Below the pieces are notes generated by a model that was not told the DNA's origin, ran no database searches, and saw nothing but the letters and a program-made list of their open reading frames with translations. Shown here piece after piece: positions 33,234-41,640 of a DNA stretch of 64,000 bases (its first letter is position 1; each line of letters begins with the position of its first letter). Source of the stretch: Rhodobacteraceae bacterium HTCC2150 (lineage in GTDB: Bacteria > Pseudomonadota > Alphaproteobacteria > Rhodobacterales > Rhodobacteraceae); the NCBI GenBank assembly GCA_000169395.1, contig AAXZ01000003.1, positions 1 to 64,000 of the forward strand, written 5' to 3'. Made by a program: the position numbers and the translations under genes.

Positions 33234-34298
33234 TTATTCAGCTGCGAAGCGCGCCATTGTCAATTGATCTGCACGTGCATCAAGGTGAGCCTTAAGGGAA
33301 GGATCAACCAAATGCGCAGATGAAATGCGTGGCATTGGCATTTCAGCGTTGTTTTCAGACGTTGCCTCGTCGCCATTGATAAAGCTGTCGCGGCCTGCAT
33401 AGTCAATGAACGTTTCTGCCGGCGTGTTTTCTGCCAACAGCAATTCATGACCTTCGGTTTCGACGTGGTAGTAGTTGAAACCGGTCAAAGGCATTGACGT
33501 AACACGGGTGATCGTGCGCCCGTTGATCAACGTGTCAGCATTATACAGCACGCCATCAATCGCCAAAGCGTGGTCACCGGAAATTCGCATGTCACGGGCT
33601 GGTACGCCGTCTGCCAATGCATTTGCCTTGATCAGAATTGGGTTCACATTTGCTGGATTTGACAACTTAGTGTTTACATCTTGCACACCCAACCATTTGA
33701 CTTTCGTTTGGCGACCGTCTGCCGTCAAAATTTCGTCGCCAGCTTTAAGTGTTTCAATCGCTACATCGCCTTTTGGCGTCGAAATATGCGTTCCTGCAAG
33801 GAAACACGAAATTGTTGTCGTCAAAGAGCTAAGACCTACGTAACCGGCCGTTGCACCAAGATACGTGAATTGGATTTTGTCATACAAGCCACCATTAAAG
33901 ATGGCAGAATCCCCCGTACTGGCGCCAGTCAATGTGACGGTTCCGACAGTAGCCGTGCCAAGAATGAACTTCATTTGAAACTGGACACCGGCGCTTAACC
34001 AAGAAAATGCAATGTTTGCATTTGAAAATTGTCCATTCACACCCGTGCTGACCAAATCCAAGGTCGCCGTTCCGAAAGTATTTGAGTTAACTTTCCAAAA
34101 CTCGATACCAGCGTGGTGTGTAGTTTGTTGTTGGTTTACGTTGACGTTGGCAAGGTTATTAATGTTTGAATCCGAATGTGACAGTGAAAATTCAATGCCG
34201 CCTTCTTTCCACGTTGCTGTATCATCGTGAAACGAGTTGCCATTGTACTGGCTGTCCGCGCTTGAAATATCGGTGCCAATGAAATCAAAAACTGCCAT
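33234..34298 (-). CDS. Hint-domain protein, copy 3
   Basis: 354 residues; ATG 34298 follows AAAAGGAACA. The N-terminal ~164 residues are beta-rich and Ser/Thr/Asn-rich, and only distantly like copies 1 and 2 (SFHDDTATWKEGGIEFSLS, YDKIQFTYLGATAGYVGL). The Hint domain begins at Cys165 (TTIS-CFLAGTHISTPKG), followed by VAIETLKAGDEILTADG, ISGDHALAIDG, FNYYHVETEGHELLLAEN and ETFIDYAGRDSF, ending EMPMPRIS. There is again no HN C-terminal splicing motif. Repetition of the same C-terminal module after diverged N-termini suggests the Hint part processes or anchors different passenger domains. Monocistronic, with a long upstream region. Confidence 0.8.
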   Translation of the reverse strand: MAVFDFIGTDISSADSQYNGNSFHDDTATWKEGGIEFSLSHSDSNINNLANVNVNQQQTTHHAGIEFWKVNSNTFGTATLDLVSTGVNGQFSNANIAFSWLSAGVQFQMKFILGTATVGTVTLTGASTGDSAIFNGGLYDKIQFTYLGATAGYVGLSSLTTTISCFLAGTHISTPKGDVAIETLKAGDEILTADGRQTKVKWLGVQDVNTKLSNPANVNPILIKANALADGVPARDMRISGDHALAIDGVLYNADTLINGRTITRVTSMPLTGFNYYHVETEGHELLLAENTPAETFIDYAGRDSFINGDEATSENNAEMPMPRISSAHLVDPSLKAHLDARADQLTMARFAAE

Positions 34299-34722
34299 GA
34301 TCAGTGTTCCTTTTAGAAAATACTTTGTGAGAAAACCACAAATTCAAAAAATAACTCGCAAATAAACGGATCGAGATTGATTTAAACTTTAACTCAAATA
34401 TCTGAATGCGGACAGCTTTTTCTTCCTCTTATTAGCCCGATTTTTTAGTTTTCCATGGTTCATTTGGCAATAAAAGCAATCGGCGAGAATACGGGTATGA
34501 ACACAAAGTTATTGATGTGGGTCCGAGATTAAAAATTTAACAAAGCGATTAAAGAAACACCAATTTTCTGTTTGGCTTGTAAGTAAATTTCATAATTTTC
34601 ACCAATTATTGCGCCAATCCTTGACACTCGTGCTGGTTATGACCATCTGGTTTCAAACGGGTTGGCCCAATTACCGCCACAGTGATGGGGTAGGGACCAA
34701 TCGCTAAAAACAAGGACATATG
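34299..34722. other. Intergenic region between Hint copy 3 and lon
   Basis: 424 bases, A+T-rich, with no gene that I can support. It carries the divergent promoters of Hint copy 3 and lon. Two TTAA words near 34382-34392 are three bases apart and do not fit a CtrA box. A candidate lon promoter lies at 34620-34649. Confidence 0.6.
34620..34649 (+). promoter_or_regulatory. Candidate promoter of lon (possibly heat-shock type)
   Basis: TTGACA at 34621-34626 is followed after 17 bases by CATCTG. Read one base earlier, CTTGAC plus CCATCT resembles an RpoH-type pattern, which would suit a heat-shock protease. The start codon lies about 75 bases downstream. This is a weak call from pattern only. Confidence 0.35.
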
Positions 34723-37128
34723 ATGACCGAGCAATTGAACCAATCTTACCCTGTTTTACCGCTGCGCGATATTGTTGTGTTCCCACACATGATTGTGCCG
34801 CTATTTGTGGGCCGCGATAAATCTGTACGCGCCCTTGAGCAGGTAATGCAGGACGACAAACAAATTCTATTATCCAGCCAAATTGATCCGGCTGTTGATG
34901 ATCCGGATGCTGAGGGAATTTATCCCATTGGTGTTCTGGCAAACGTTTTACAGTTGCTGAAATTACCTGATGGCACTGTTAAGGTGCTGGTCGAAGGGCG
35001 CAAACGCGTCAAAATCGTTGATTACATCGACAACATTGATTTCTTTGAGGCCCACGCAGAGGTTCTTGAGGAAATTGACGGTGATGCGGATACGCTTGAG
35101 GCGTTGTTGCGTTCCGTGACCGAAGATTTTGAGCGTTACACCAAGATTAAAAAGAACGTCCCTGACGAGGCTTTGGCCTCGATTGCGGAAACACGCGAGC
35201 CCGCGAAATTGGCCGATTTGGTTGCTGGGCATCTAAGCCTTGAGGTGGATCAAAAGCAAGAATTGCTTGAAACCCTGCCTGTGGCTGATCGTTTGGAAAA
35301 AATCTATGGCTTGATGCAGGGCGAAATGTCCGTGCTGCGGGTTGAGAAAAAGATCAAAACCCGCGTGAAAAGCCAGATGGAACGCACCCAGCGCGAATAT
35401 TATTTGAATGAGCAAATGAAAGCCATTCAAAAGGAATTGGGTGATGGTGAAGACGGTCAAAATGAGGTGGCTGAACTGGAAGCCAAGGTTGCTGACACCA
35501 AGTTTTCTAAAGAAGCCGAAGAAAAAGTCGCAGCTGAGATTAAAAAGCTAAAGAACATGTCCCCGATGAGTGCCGAGGCAACCGTCGTGCGCAACTATCT
35601 TGACTGGATGTTGGCGATTCCATGGGGCGTGAAGAGCCGCGTGAAAAAGAACCTTGCGAATGCTGAAAAAGTGCTGGATTCAGATCACTATGGCTTGGAA
35701 AAAGTCAAAGAACGGATTGTGGAATATTTGGCCGTGCAGCAACGCTCTGCCAAATTGAAAGGCCCAATCTTGTGTCTTGTTGGCCCTCCTGGTGTTGGTA
35801 AAACATCGTTGGGTAAATCAGTGGCCAAAGCAACGGGTCGTGAATTCATCCGCATTTCCCTTGGTGGTGTGCGTGACGAAAGCGAAATTCGTGGTCACCG
35901 TCGGACTTATATCGGGTCAATGCCCGGTAAGATTATTCAAGCGCTTAAGAAAGCCAAAACAACCAATCCTTTGATCTTGCTCGATGAAATCGACAAAATG
36001 GGTCAAGATTTCCGTGGTGATCCAGCGTCAGCGATGCTTGAGGTATTGGATCCTGAACAAAACAGCACGTTCGTTGATCACTACATGGAGGTCGAGTATG
36101 ACCTTTCAAATGTGATGTTCCTGACGACGGCCAACAGCTATAACATGCCAGGCCCACTGCTTGATCGTATGGAAATTATCCCGCTATCTGGGTACACAGA
36201 AGACGAAAAAAGCGAGATTGCCAAACAACATTTGATTGGTAAACAAGTGAAAAACCACGGGCTTCGCAAAGGTGAACTTGAAATTACCGACGATGCGTTG
36301 ACCGAAGTTATCCGCACTTACACACGTGAAGCTGGCGTTCGGAATTTGGAACGTGAATTGGCCAAGATCGCCCGTAAAACGGTGACCAAGATCGTTCGCA
36401 AAACGACTGATGCGGTGAAAGTTGGCATTAGCGATTTGGAAGAATTCTTAGGCGTAAAACGCTTCCGCTATGGTTTGGCTGAATCAGAGGATCAAGTGGG
36501 GGTTGTTACCGGTCTGGCATGGACCAGCGTTGGCGGTGAGTTGCTGTCGATTGAGGCGTTGAAATTGCCGGGCAAAGGTCGCATGAAAACGACGGGTAAG
36601 CTGGGCGATGTCATGAAAGAGTCTATTGATGCTGCCTCCAGCTATGTGCGCTCGATCAGTCCTGAAATCGGTGTGAAACCACCGAAGTTTGAAACCGTCG
36701 ATATCCACGTGCACGTGCCAGAAGGCGCCACACCAAAGGATGGCCCATCTGCTGGCTTGGCAATGGTTACGTCGATTGTGTCTGTTCTGACGCAAATCCC
36801 CGTGCGCAAAGATATTGCCATGACGGGTGAGGTGACACTGCGTGGCAATGCTTTGCCAATCGGTGGGCTAAAGGAAAAACTGTTGGCGGCCCTACGTGGT
36901 GGCATCAAAACTGTGCTTATTCCGTCTGAGAATGAAAAAGATCTGACAGAAATTCCGGACAACGTGAAGGAAGGGCTGACAATCATTCCCGTTTCACACG
37001 TTCGCGAAGTTTTGGAACATGCATTGGTGCGCAAGCCTGAAGCGATTGAATGGGACGAGGCCGCAGAAGAAGCGGCCGCAGCGGCCCTAAAACTCGCCAG
37101 CGGTGAGCTGGGCGCGACTGCGCACTAA
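34723..37128 (+). CDS. lon: ATP-dependent protease Lon (La)
   Basis: 801 residues from ATG 34723, six bases after AAGGA; the preceding ATG 34720 is too close to the ribosome site. Three domains: N-terminal substrate domain (YPVLPLRDIVVFPHMIVPLFVGR), AAA+ module with Walker A GPPGVGKTS and Walker B ILLDEIDKMG, and S16 protease with Ser677 (KDGPSAGLA) and Lys720 (GGLKEK), numbered from 34720. It degrades misfolded and regulatory proteins in the cytoplasm. Length is typical. Upstream is a 424-base gap, and downstream a clear terminator. Confidence 0.96.
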   Translation: MTEQLNQSYPVLPLRDIVVFPHMIVPLFVGRDKSVRALEQVMQDDKQILLSSQIDPAVDDPDAEGIYPIGVLANVLQLLKLPDGTVKVLVEGRKRVKIVDYIDNIDFFEAHAEVLEEIDGDADTLEALLRSVTEDFERYTKIKKNVPDEALASIAETREPAKLADLVAGHLSLEVDQKQELLETLPVADRLEKIYGLMQGEMSVLRVEKKIKTRVKSQMERTQREYYLNEQMKAIQKELGDGEDGQNEVAELEAKVADTKFSKEAEEKVAAEIKKLKNMSPMSAEATVVRNYLDWMLAIPWGVKSRVKKNLANAEKVLDSDHYGLEKVKERIVEYLAVQQRSAKLKGPILCLVGPPGVGKTSLGKSVAKATGREFIRISLGGVRDESEIRGHRRTYIGSMPGKIIQALKKAKTTNPLILLDEIDKMGQDFRGDPASAMLEVLDPEQNSTFVDHYMEVEYDLSNVMFLTTANSYNMPGPLLDRMEIIPLSGYTEDEKSEIAKQHLIGKQVKNHGLRKGELEITDDALTEVIRTYTREAGVRNLERELAKIARKTVTKIVRKTTDAVKVGISDLEEFLGVKRFRYGLAESEDQVGVVTGLAWTSVGGELLSIEALKLPGKGRMKTTGKLGDVMKESIDAASSYVRSISPEIGVKPPKFETVDIHVHVPEGATPKDGPSAGLAMVTSIVSVLTQIPVRKDIAMTGEVTLRGNALPIGGLKEKLLAALRGGIKTVLIPSENEKDLTEIPDNVKEGLTIIPVSHVREVLEHALVRKPEAIEWDEAAEEAAAAALKLASGELGATAH

Positions 37129-37152
37129 CAACTTAAGATTGTACGCAAGATT

Positions 37153-37187
37153 ACGCCATTCAAGGTTCGCCTTGGGTGGCGTTTTTT
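37153..37187 (+). terminator. Rho-independent terminator of lon
   Basis: ACGCCA...TGGCGT with an inner CAAGG...CCTTG stem and TTCG loop, followed by six T. Confidence 0.88.
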
Positions 37188-37265
37188 GTTTCTGCTGGTA
37201 AAACAATGGATTTCTTTGTATCCTATTCGTGAACAATAAAAATAAACAAGCGAAAGAGGCGGATC

Positions 37266-37685
37266 ATGGTAACACCGAAATCCAGTACAAAAACATCAAC
37301 ACGATCAAGCGTGAGATCATCAAAAACAGTGGCAGCTGCCAGCGCAGCACCAAAAGTTGTCGCGTCGTTTTTAGATGTTTCGAGCAATAGTAACGAAATT
37401 GCGGATGTCGCCAACTTGAACAAAGATAAGGTAGTTCGACAAAGTGAATTAGCAGAGCGGGTCGCTGCTCGAACCGATATTAAGAAAAGCGATGCAAAAG
37501 CAGCCAGCCTTGCGGCTATTGATGTTGTGATCGAAGCTTTGCACAACGGCGAGTCTTTTGTTCTTCCAAATGTTAAGATTGGCGCTCAGCGAGCAAAACA
37601 CCTTGAGAAGGGTTCAATGATCATCGCTAAGTTTCGGGTCAAAGCTGAATGTTCCGATGATGCAGATGCTGCAGACGACGAATAA
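37266..37685 (+). CDS. HU/IHF-like DNA-binding protein with basic N-terminal extension
   Basis: 139 residues, against about 90 for ordinary HU. Residues 1-45 are a Ser/Thr/Lys/Ala-rich, disordered, basic tail (KSSTKTSTRSSVRSSK). Residues 50-127 resemble HU: KDKVVRQSELAERVAARTDIKKSDAKAASLAAIDVVIEALHNGESFVLPNVKIGAQ, then a KFRV strand. The end is acidic (DDADAADDE). The usual HU arm with its Pro-tip is not obvious, so DNA bending may differ. It probably coats or bridges DNA. AAAGAGGCGG precedes the ATG. Single gene between lon and tRNA-Val. Confidence 0.75.
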   Translation: MVTPKSSTKTSTRSSVRSSKTVAAASAAPKVVASFLDVSSNSNEIADVANLNKDKVVRQSELAERVAARTDIKKSDAKAASLAAIDVVIEALHNGESFVLPNVKIGAQRAKHLEKGSMIIAKFRVKAECSDDADAADDE

Positions 37686-37781
37686 ACGCAAAAAATTTGC
37701 ATCTATGTAAAATAAATCAAAAAAAGTGAATTCTGCCCCTTGAACCTACTTAGCTTTAGGGGGTAGAGGATACCTCGGATC

Positions 37782-37857
37782 GGGTGATTAGCTCAGTTGG
37801 TAGAGCGCTTCGTTTACACCGAAGATGTCAGGAGTTCGAGTCTCTTATCACCCACCA
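37782..37857 (+). tRNA. tRNA-Val (anticodon TAC)
   Basis: A 76-base cloverleaf: acceptor GGGTGAT/ATCACCC, D-loop AGCTCAGTTGGTAGAGC, anticodon stem CTTCG/CGAAG with loop TTTACAC (TAC), T-loop TTCGAGT, encoded CCA at 37855-37857. It reads GUA and other valine codons. Confidence 0.97.
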
Positions 37858-37881
37858 TCCACTTCTCAAAAGTACAGAAAT

Positions 37882-37905
37882 AACCACGGCAACCGTCGTG
37901 GTTTT
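37882..37905 (+). terminator. Terminator after tRNA-Val
   Basis: AACCACG pairs with CGTGGTT around a short loop and is followed by TTT, starting 24 bases after the tRNA end. Confidence 0.65.
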
Positions 37906-37986
37906 TGCTTTTTAGAAACCGATTTTTCTGGACCGTTTTATCTATCTGCGCCAACCTTGCTAAAAATTTAGTTAGGAGGGCGTTAA

Positions 37987-38820
37987 ATGCAGATTAAAAA
38001 AATAACACCGACCATCGGCGCGGAATTATCAGGTGTTGATTTCACGAAGGATTTGACCACGGCGCAGCAGGATGAAATCTACCAAGCATTATTGGACCAT
38101 CAGGTGATTTTTGTGCGAGGTTGCGACATCAGCCCCGCGAACCATGTGGCCTTTGCACAGACGTTTGGGGACTTGGATGAACCCAATCCGATGTATCCCG
38201 GTGTGGATGGGTTCAAAAATATCATGTTGCTGGAAAACGATGCAAAAAGACCGCCTGATACCAATTCTTGGCACACAGATCTAACATTCAAAGTTGAGCA
38301 ATCTTTTGCCAGCATCCTTGTGTCACGCGTAGTACCGGATTGTGGGGGGGATACGCTCTGGTCCAGTAACTACGCTGCCTATGACGCGTTAAGCGAGGGC
38401 ATGAAGGCCGATCTTGAAGGATTGTCAGCTGTTCATGACTTGGGGGATTTTCGTAATAATTTTGCGCAGCCTAAGGATGGCCTGTCAGGCGAGGAACGAT
38501 TGAACGCCGCCGTCGGGCGCATGGGGCATGCCATAAAGCCGATTATCGACGAGCATCCTGTAACGAAACGCAAGTTTCTGAATTTTAACGAAGCATTCAT
38601 TACTCATATCGTTGGCAAGACACCTAACGAATCTAATGCGCTTAGGATTTGGTTGGCTAATCATATGAATCAGCCAGAATTCCAAATTCGCTGGCGTTGG
38701 TGCGCAAATGATGTGGCGATGTGGGATAATCGTGTAACGATGCACTATGCAGTGGCCGATTATGCACCTGCTTTGCGGTCTATGAACCGAATTACGGTGG
38801 TTCGAGATCGTCGTTCTTAG
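37987..38820 (+). CDS. TauD/TfdA-family 2-oxoglutarate dioxygenase
   Basis: 277 residues. Fe(II) ligands are His96 and Asp98 (SWHTDLTF) and His253 (VTMHYAVADY), with Arg264 as 2-oxoglutarate anchor. The N-terminal pattern IGAELSGVDFTKDLT is typical of the family. Members release sulfite from taurine or alkylsulfonates, or hydroxylate phenoxyacetates and other acids, so the substrate stays open. The sulfur-assimilation genes elsewhere in the window make a sulfonate role attractive but unproven. TTAGGAGGGCG lies just before the ATG, a strong ribosome site. It lies alone between two tRNA genes. Confidence 0.88.
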   Translation: MQIKKITPTIGAELSGVDFTKDLTTAQQDEIYQALLDHQVIFVRGCDISPANHVAFAQTFGDLDEPNPMYPGVDGFKNIMLLENDAKRPPDTNSWHTDLTFKVEQSFASILVSRVVPDCGGDTLWSSNYAAYDALSEGMKADLEGLSAVHDLGDFRNNFAQPKDGLSGEERLNAAVGRMGHAIKPIIDEHPVTKRKFLNFNEAFITHIVGKTPNESNALRIWLANHMNQPEFQIRWRWCANDVAMWDNRVTMHYAVADYAPALRSMNRITVVRDRRS

Positions 38821-38939
38821 GGTGAAATGCAAAAAGTTTTGGTTTTGTGAAAGAAACTGAAAAACTTTGTTAAATTCGGGTTGACGGGGCAGTGCCAACG
38901 ACCTAAATGCTTCCTCACACCTTGGATACAGGGTGTTGC

Positions 38940-39016
38940 GCGGTTGTAGCTCAGTTGGTTAGAGTACCGGCCTGTCACGCCGGGGGTCGCGGGTTCGAGT
39001 CCCGTCAACCGCGCCA
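38940..39016 (+). tRNA. tRNA-Asp (anticodon GTC)
   Basis: A 77-base cloverleaf: acceptor GCGGTTG/CAACCGC, D-arm AGCTCAGTTGGTTAGAG, anticodon loop CTGTCAC (GTC), T-loop TTCGAGT, discriminator G and encoded CCA. It has a GUN anticodon, thus a substrate of Tgt/QueA-made queuosine. Confidence 0.97.
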
Positions 39017-39052
39017 CTTTCCCCCTTGTTAATCAAAGAGAAAAGTGGCGCG
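39010..39052. repeat. 11-bp inverted repeat spanning the tRNA-Asp 3' end
   Basis: CGCGCCACTTT (39010-39020, including the tRNA CCA end) is repeated inverted as AAAGTGGCGCG (39042-39052), 21 bases apart. It may act as a processing or terminator hairpin, but no T run directly follows. Confidence 0.6.
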
Positions 39053-39095
39053 ACCGCTGCGTTTTAAACCCGCTCAAATCCCCCAATGTTATCTC

Positions 39096-39126
39096 TTGAC
39101 CTAAAGCTGCTTGAGGTTGCTAAGCT
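39096..39126 (+). promoter_or_regulatory. MerR-type promoter/operator of the MerR-SDR pair
   Basis: A -35 TTGACC (39096-39101) and -10 TAAGCT (39121-39126) are separated by an over-long 19-bp spacer. The spacer holds the near-perfect dyad ACCTAAAGCTGCTTGAGGT (39099-39117). This is the hallmark of promoters untwisted by MerR-family activators, and it points to autoregulation. Confidence 0.75.
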
Positions 39127-39151
39127 CGCTTTATTCAAGAAGGGCAAAGCC

Positions 39152-39514
39152 ATGAAAATTGCAGAAATTTCAGCGCGGATTGGCATTCGCATTTCGACCA
39201 TTCGGTATTATGAAAAAACGGGGTTATGCCCGCCAATATCACGTGGATCAGACGGCATGCGTCGTTTCACCCCGTTAGATTTGGAGTGGTTCACATTGCT
39301 TGCCTCGTTGCGTGAAACCGGCATGCCAACTTCGGAAATGCGCGCGTTTGCAATGCATTACCGCAAGGGCAATGAAACGGTTTCAGAACGAAAAGCAATG
39401 TTATGTACGCATCAACAACGGTTAGAGGATCGAAGGGCACAGTTGGATCGGTGTCATGACATCTTATCGCATAAGTTGGCAAAATATGATGAAATCATCG
39501 GGGAACAAACATGA
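39152..39514 (+). CDS. MerR family transcriptional regulator
   Basis: 120 residues from ATG 39152, behind AAGAAGGG. A longer frame from 39086 would start upstream of the promoter and is rejected. The N-terminal MerR winged helix reads KIAEISARIGIRISTIRYYEKTGLCPPISR, then GMRRFTPLDLEWFTLLASLRETGMPTSEMRAF. A C-terminal coiled coil mediates dimerisation (QQRLEDRRAQLDRCHDILSHKLAKYDEII). A single Cys in the coil makes metal sensing unlikely, so it resembles the NmlR/organic-effector subgroup. It overlaps the SDR gene by four bases (ATGA) and most likely controls it through the dyad at 39099. Confidence 0.9.
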   Translation: MKIAEISARIGIRISTIRYYEKTGLCPPISRGSDGMRRFTPLDLEWFTLLASLRETGMPTSEMRAFAMHYRKGNETVSERKAMLCTHQQRLEDRRAQLDRCHDILSHKLAKYDEIIGEQT

Positions 39515-40110
39515 AGATACTATTGATCGGGGCCGCTGGCGATATTGGACGGGCTGCCTACCAAAAACTTAGTCAACGACATGATGTTGTGACCGTTGGG
39601 CGAACAGGTGGCGATTTCCAAGTCGATATTTCAAATATCCAAGAGGTTCGTGAGTTATATGGCAGGGTTGGTCATGTTGATGCTGTGGTGTCTTGTGCGG
39701 GGGATGCAACATTCGCCCCCTTAAGTGATCTAACGCAAGACAGCTTTATGCTTGGTCTAAGCCAAAAGGTGATGGGGCAAATCAATCTGGTTATTGCAGG
39801 ATTAGACATACTGCCAAGCGGCGGATCATTTACGCTAACAAGCGGTGTTTTGGATCGCGATCCCATCAAATTGGGTGTGAACGCAGCAACCGCCAACGGC
39901 GCTTTGGCGGGCTTTGTGAAATCAGCGGCAATTGAGATGCCCCGTGGCATCCGTGTGAATGTTGTCAGTCCCGGTTTGCTTGAGATTTCAGAACCAAAAT
40001 ACGGCCAATGGTTTCATGGCCATAAACCTGTGTCATCAATAGATGTGGGTCGTGCCTATGCCAAAAGTGTTGAGGGAGCGTTGACAGGGCAAGTCATCAT
40101 TGTTGCCTAG
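39511..40110 (+). CDS. Short-chain dehydrogenase/reductase family protein lacking the YxxxK motif
   Basis: 199 residues, shorter than classical SDRs. A Rossmann motif is present (IGAAGDIG, residues 6-13), as are VSCAG (the NNAG equivalent) and VNVVSPGLL. The catalytic Tyr-x3-Lys is not found: the stretch that should hold it reads ATANGALAGFVKSAA. The Ser of the triad may be in LTSGVL. Similar short SDR-like proteins exist next to MerR regulators. Whether it is an enzyme or a NAD(P)H sensor is unclear. Translationally coupled to the MerR gene. Confidence 0.85.
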   Translation: MKILLIGAAGDIGRAAYQKLSQRHDVVTVGRTGGDFQVDISNIQEVRELYGRVGHVDAVVSCAGDATFAPLSDLTQDSFMLGLSQKVMGQINLVIAGLDILPSGGSFTLTSGVLDRDPIKLGVNAATANGALAGFVKSAAIEMPRGIRVNVVSPGLLEISEPKYGQWFHGHKPVSSIDVGRAYAKSVEGALTGQVIIVA

Positions 40111-40155
40111 ACAGGAACCCCGCGCCAAAAAAGGCTAAGGCGAGGGGGATAAGAT

Positions 40156-41526
40156 TTAGGCCAATTCCGCCAAAATGCGTGCCCAAGAACGAATGCCTTT
40201 GTGAAAGCATTCCAAATCATATTTTTCATTTGGTGAATGAAGTTGATCATCGTCTCGTCCAAATCCGATCAACATCGCATCCATGTCCAGAATTGTTTTG
40301 AAGTGACCCGCAATTGGGATGGACCCACCGCAACCGACAAAAGCAGCCGGTTTTGGCCATTCGTCAGACAATGCCTTGAGTGCGGCATTGAAAGCTGGGT
40401 GATCTGTCGCCATTTGACCCGCCGCACCGTTTGAATGATCGATGTAAGAAACGGTACAATCTGCAGGAAGGCAGGATTGAACATATGCGCGGAAGGATTC
40501 GCGAATTTTTTCAGGGTCTTGCGTTCCAACAAGACGGAAACTGATTTTGGCAGATGCTTCGGCTGGCAGAACTGTTTTAAAGCCAGCGCCTGTATAGCCA
40601 GACCAAATGCCGTTCACTTCGCAAGTTGGGCGCGACCAAATCATTTCCAATGGGGTGCGATTTTGCTCGCCTGCTGGCACGCTTAGACCAACTTCGCCAA
40701 GAAATTCGCTGGCTTCAAACCCAAGCCCATCCCATTGCGTGCGCAATGAATTAGACAACTCAGGCACGCCATCATAAAAACCAGGCACAGTGATTGCACC
40801 CGTTTCATCGTGCAGACCTGCGATGATTTTGGTCAGAACACGGGCAGGGTTGATGGCGATGCCGCCGAACATGCCAGAATGCAAATCTTTGCTTGGGCCG
40901 TGAATGGTCAATTCCTCACCCAACAGCCCCCGCAGTTGGGTAACAATCGCTGGGGTGTCATGGCCAAACAGGCCCGTGTCACAAATCAAAGCAACGTCAG
41001 CGGTCAGTTCTTCGGCGTTTTCTTTCATGAATGGAATTAGAGAAGGGGAACCTGATTCTTCTTCGCCCTCAAAGAAGATTGAAATCTTGGTCGGCAATGA
41101 ACCGTGCACCTTGATCCATGCGCGACAAGCCTCAACAAAAGTCATTAACTGGCCTTTGTCGTCTGATGTGCCGCGCCCACGAATGACCTTGCCTTTGGGT
41201 GTGTCCTCAATGCGTGGCTCAAACGGTGGATTATTCCACAATTCAAGCGGATCAACTGGTTGCACATCGTAATGGCCATAAAACAAAACGTGCTGACCTT
41301 CGCCTTTGGCATGGGCCAATACCATTGGGTGACCAGGAGTTGGGCGTTTTGAGGCCTCAAAACCTAGTGATTTCAAGTCATCCACCAACCAATCAGCCGC
41401 TGCCTGACAATCATCCGCATAGGCAGGATCCGTTGAAATCGATGGAATACGTAGCAATGTCATCAATCGTTCAAGGGCGTCATCTAACGAGGCATCAATT
41501 TCGGCTAAAACAGGTTCAAGGCTCAT
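40156..41526 (-). CDS. M20 family metallopeptidase (dipeptidase type)
   Basis: 456 residues. Zinc ligands of the M20/CNDP-type fold: YGHYDVQP (His/Asp), GRGTSDDKGQ (bridging Asp), FEGEEESGS (general-base Glu and ligand Glu), ICDTG, and a final His in LHSPNEKYD. A lid/dimerisation domain sits between about 200 and 350 (DLHSGMFGG). It hydrolyses dipeptides or related amides in the cytoplasm, with no signal peptide seen. It is monocistronic, convergent with the SDR gene. The downstream gap of 45 bases has no strong terminator. Confidence 0.9.
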   Translation of the reverse strand: MSLEPVLAEIDASLDDALERLMTLLRIPSISTDPAYADDCQAAADWLVDDLKSLGFEASKRPTPGHPMVLAHAKGEGQHVLFYGHYDVQPVDPLELWNNPPFEPRIEDTPKGKVIRGRGTSDDKGQLMTFVEACRAWIKVHGSLPTKISIFFEGEEESGSPSLIPFMKENAEELTADVALICDTGLFGHDTPAIVTQLRGLLGEELTIHGPSKDLHSGMFGGIAINPARVLTKIIAGLHDETGAITVPGFYDGVPELSNSLRTQWDGLGFEASEFLGEVGLSVPAGEQNRTPLEMIWSRPTCEVNGIWSGYTGAGFKTVLPAEASAKISFRLVGTQDPEKIRESFRAYVQSCLPADCTVSYIDHSNGAAGQMATDHPAFNAALKALSDEWPKPAAFVGCGGSIPIAGHFKTILDMDAMLIGFGRDDDQLHSPNEKYDLECFHKGIRSWARILAELA

Positions 41527-41640
41527 AGGATTACCCTTTCAAGAGGTTGTGAATTATTTGAACCCTAGCAGTGCGAAAGCAGGCTGGAAAGATCAGGTTA
41601 AAGGATATAAAATGCTTTCCAAACCACAAGGGGTGTTTAA

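Noticed and set aside
34382-34392. CtrA box upstream of Hint copy 3
   Set aside because: The two TTAA words are only three bases apart.
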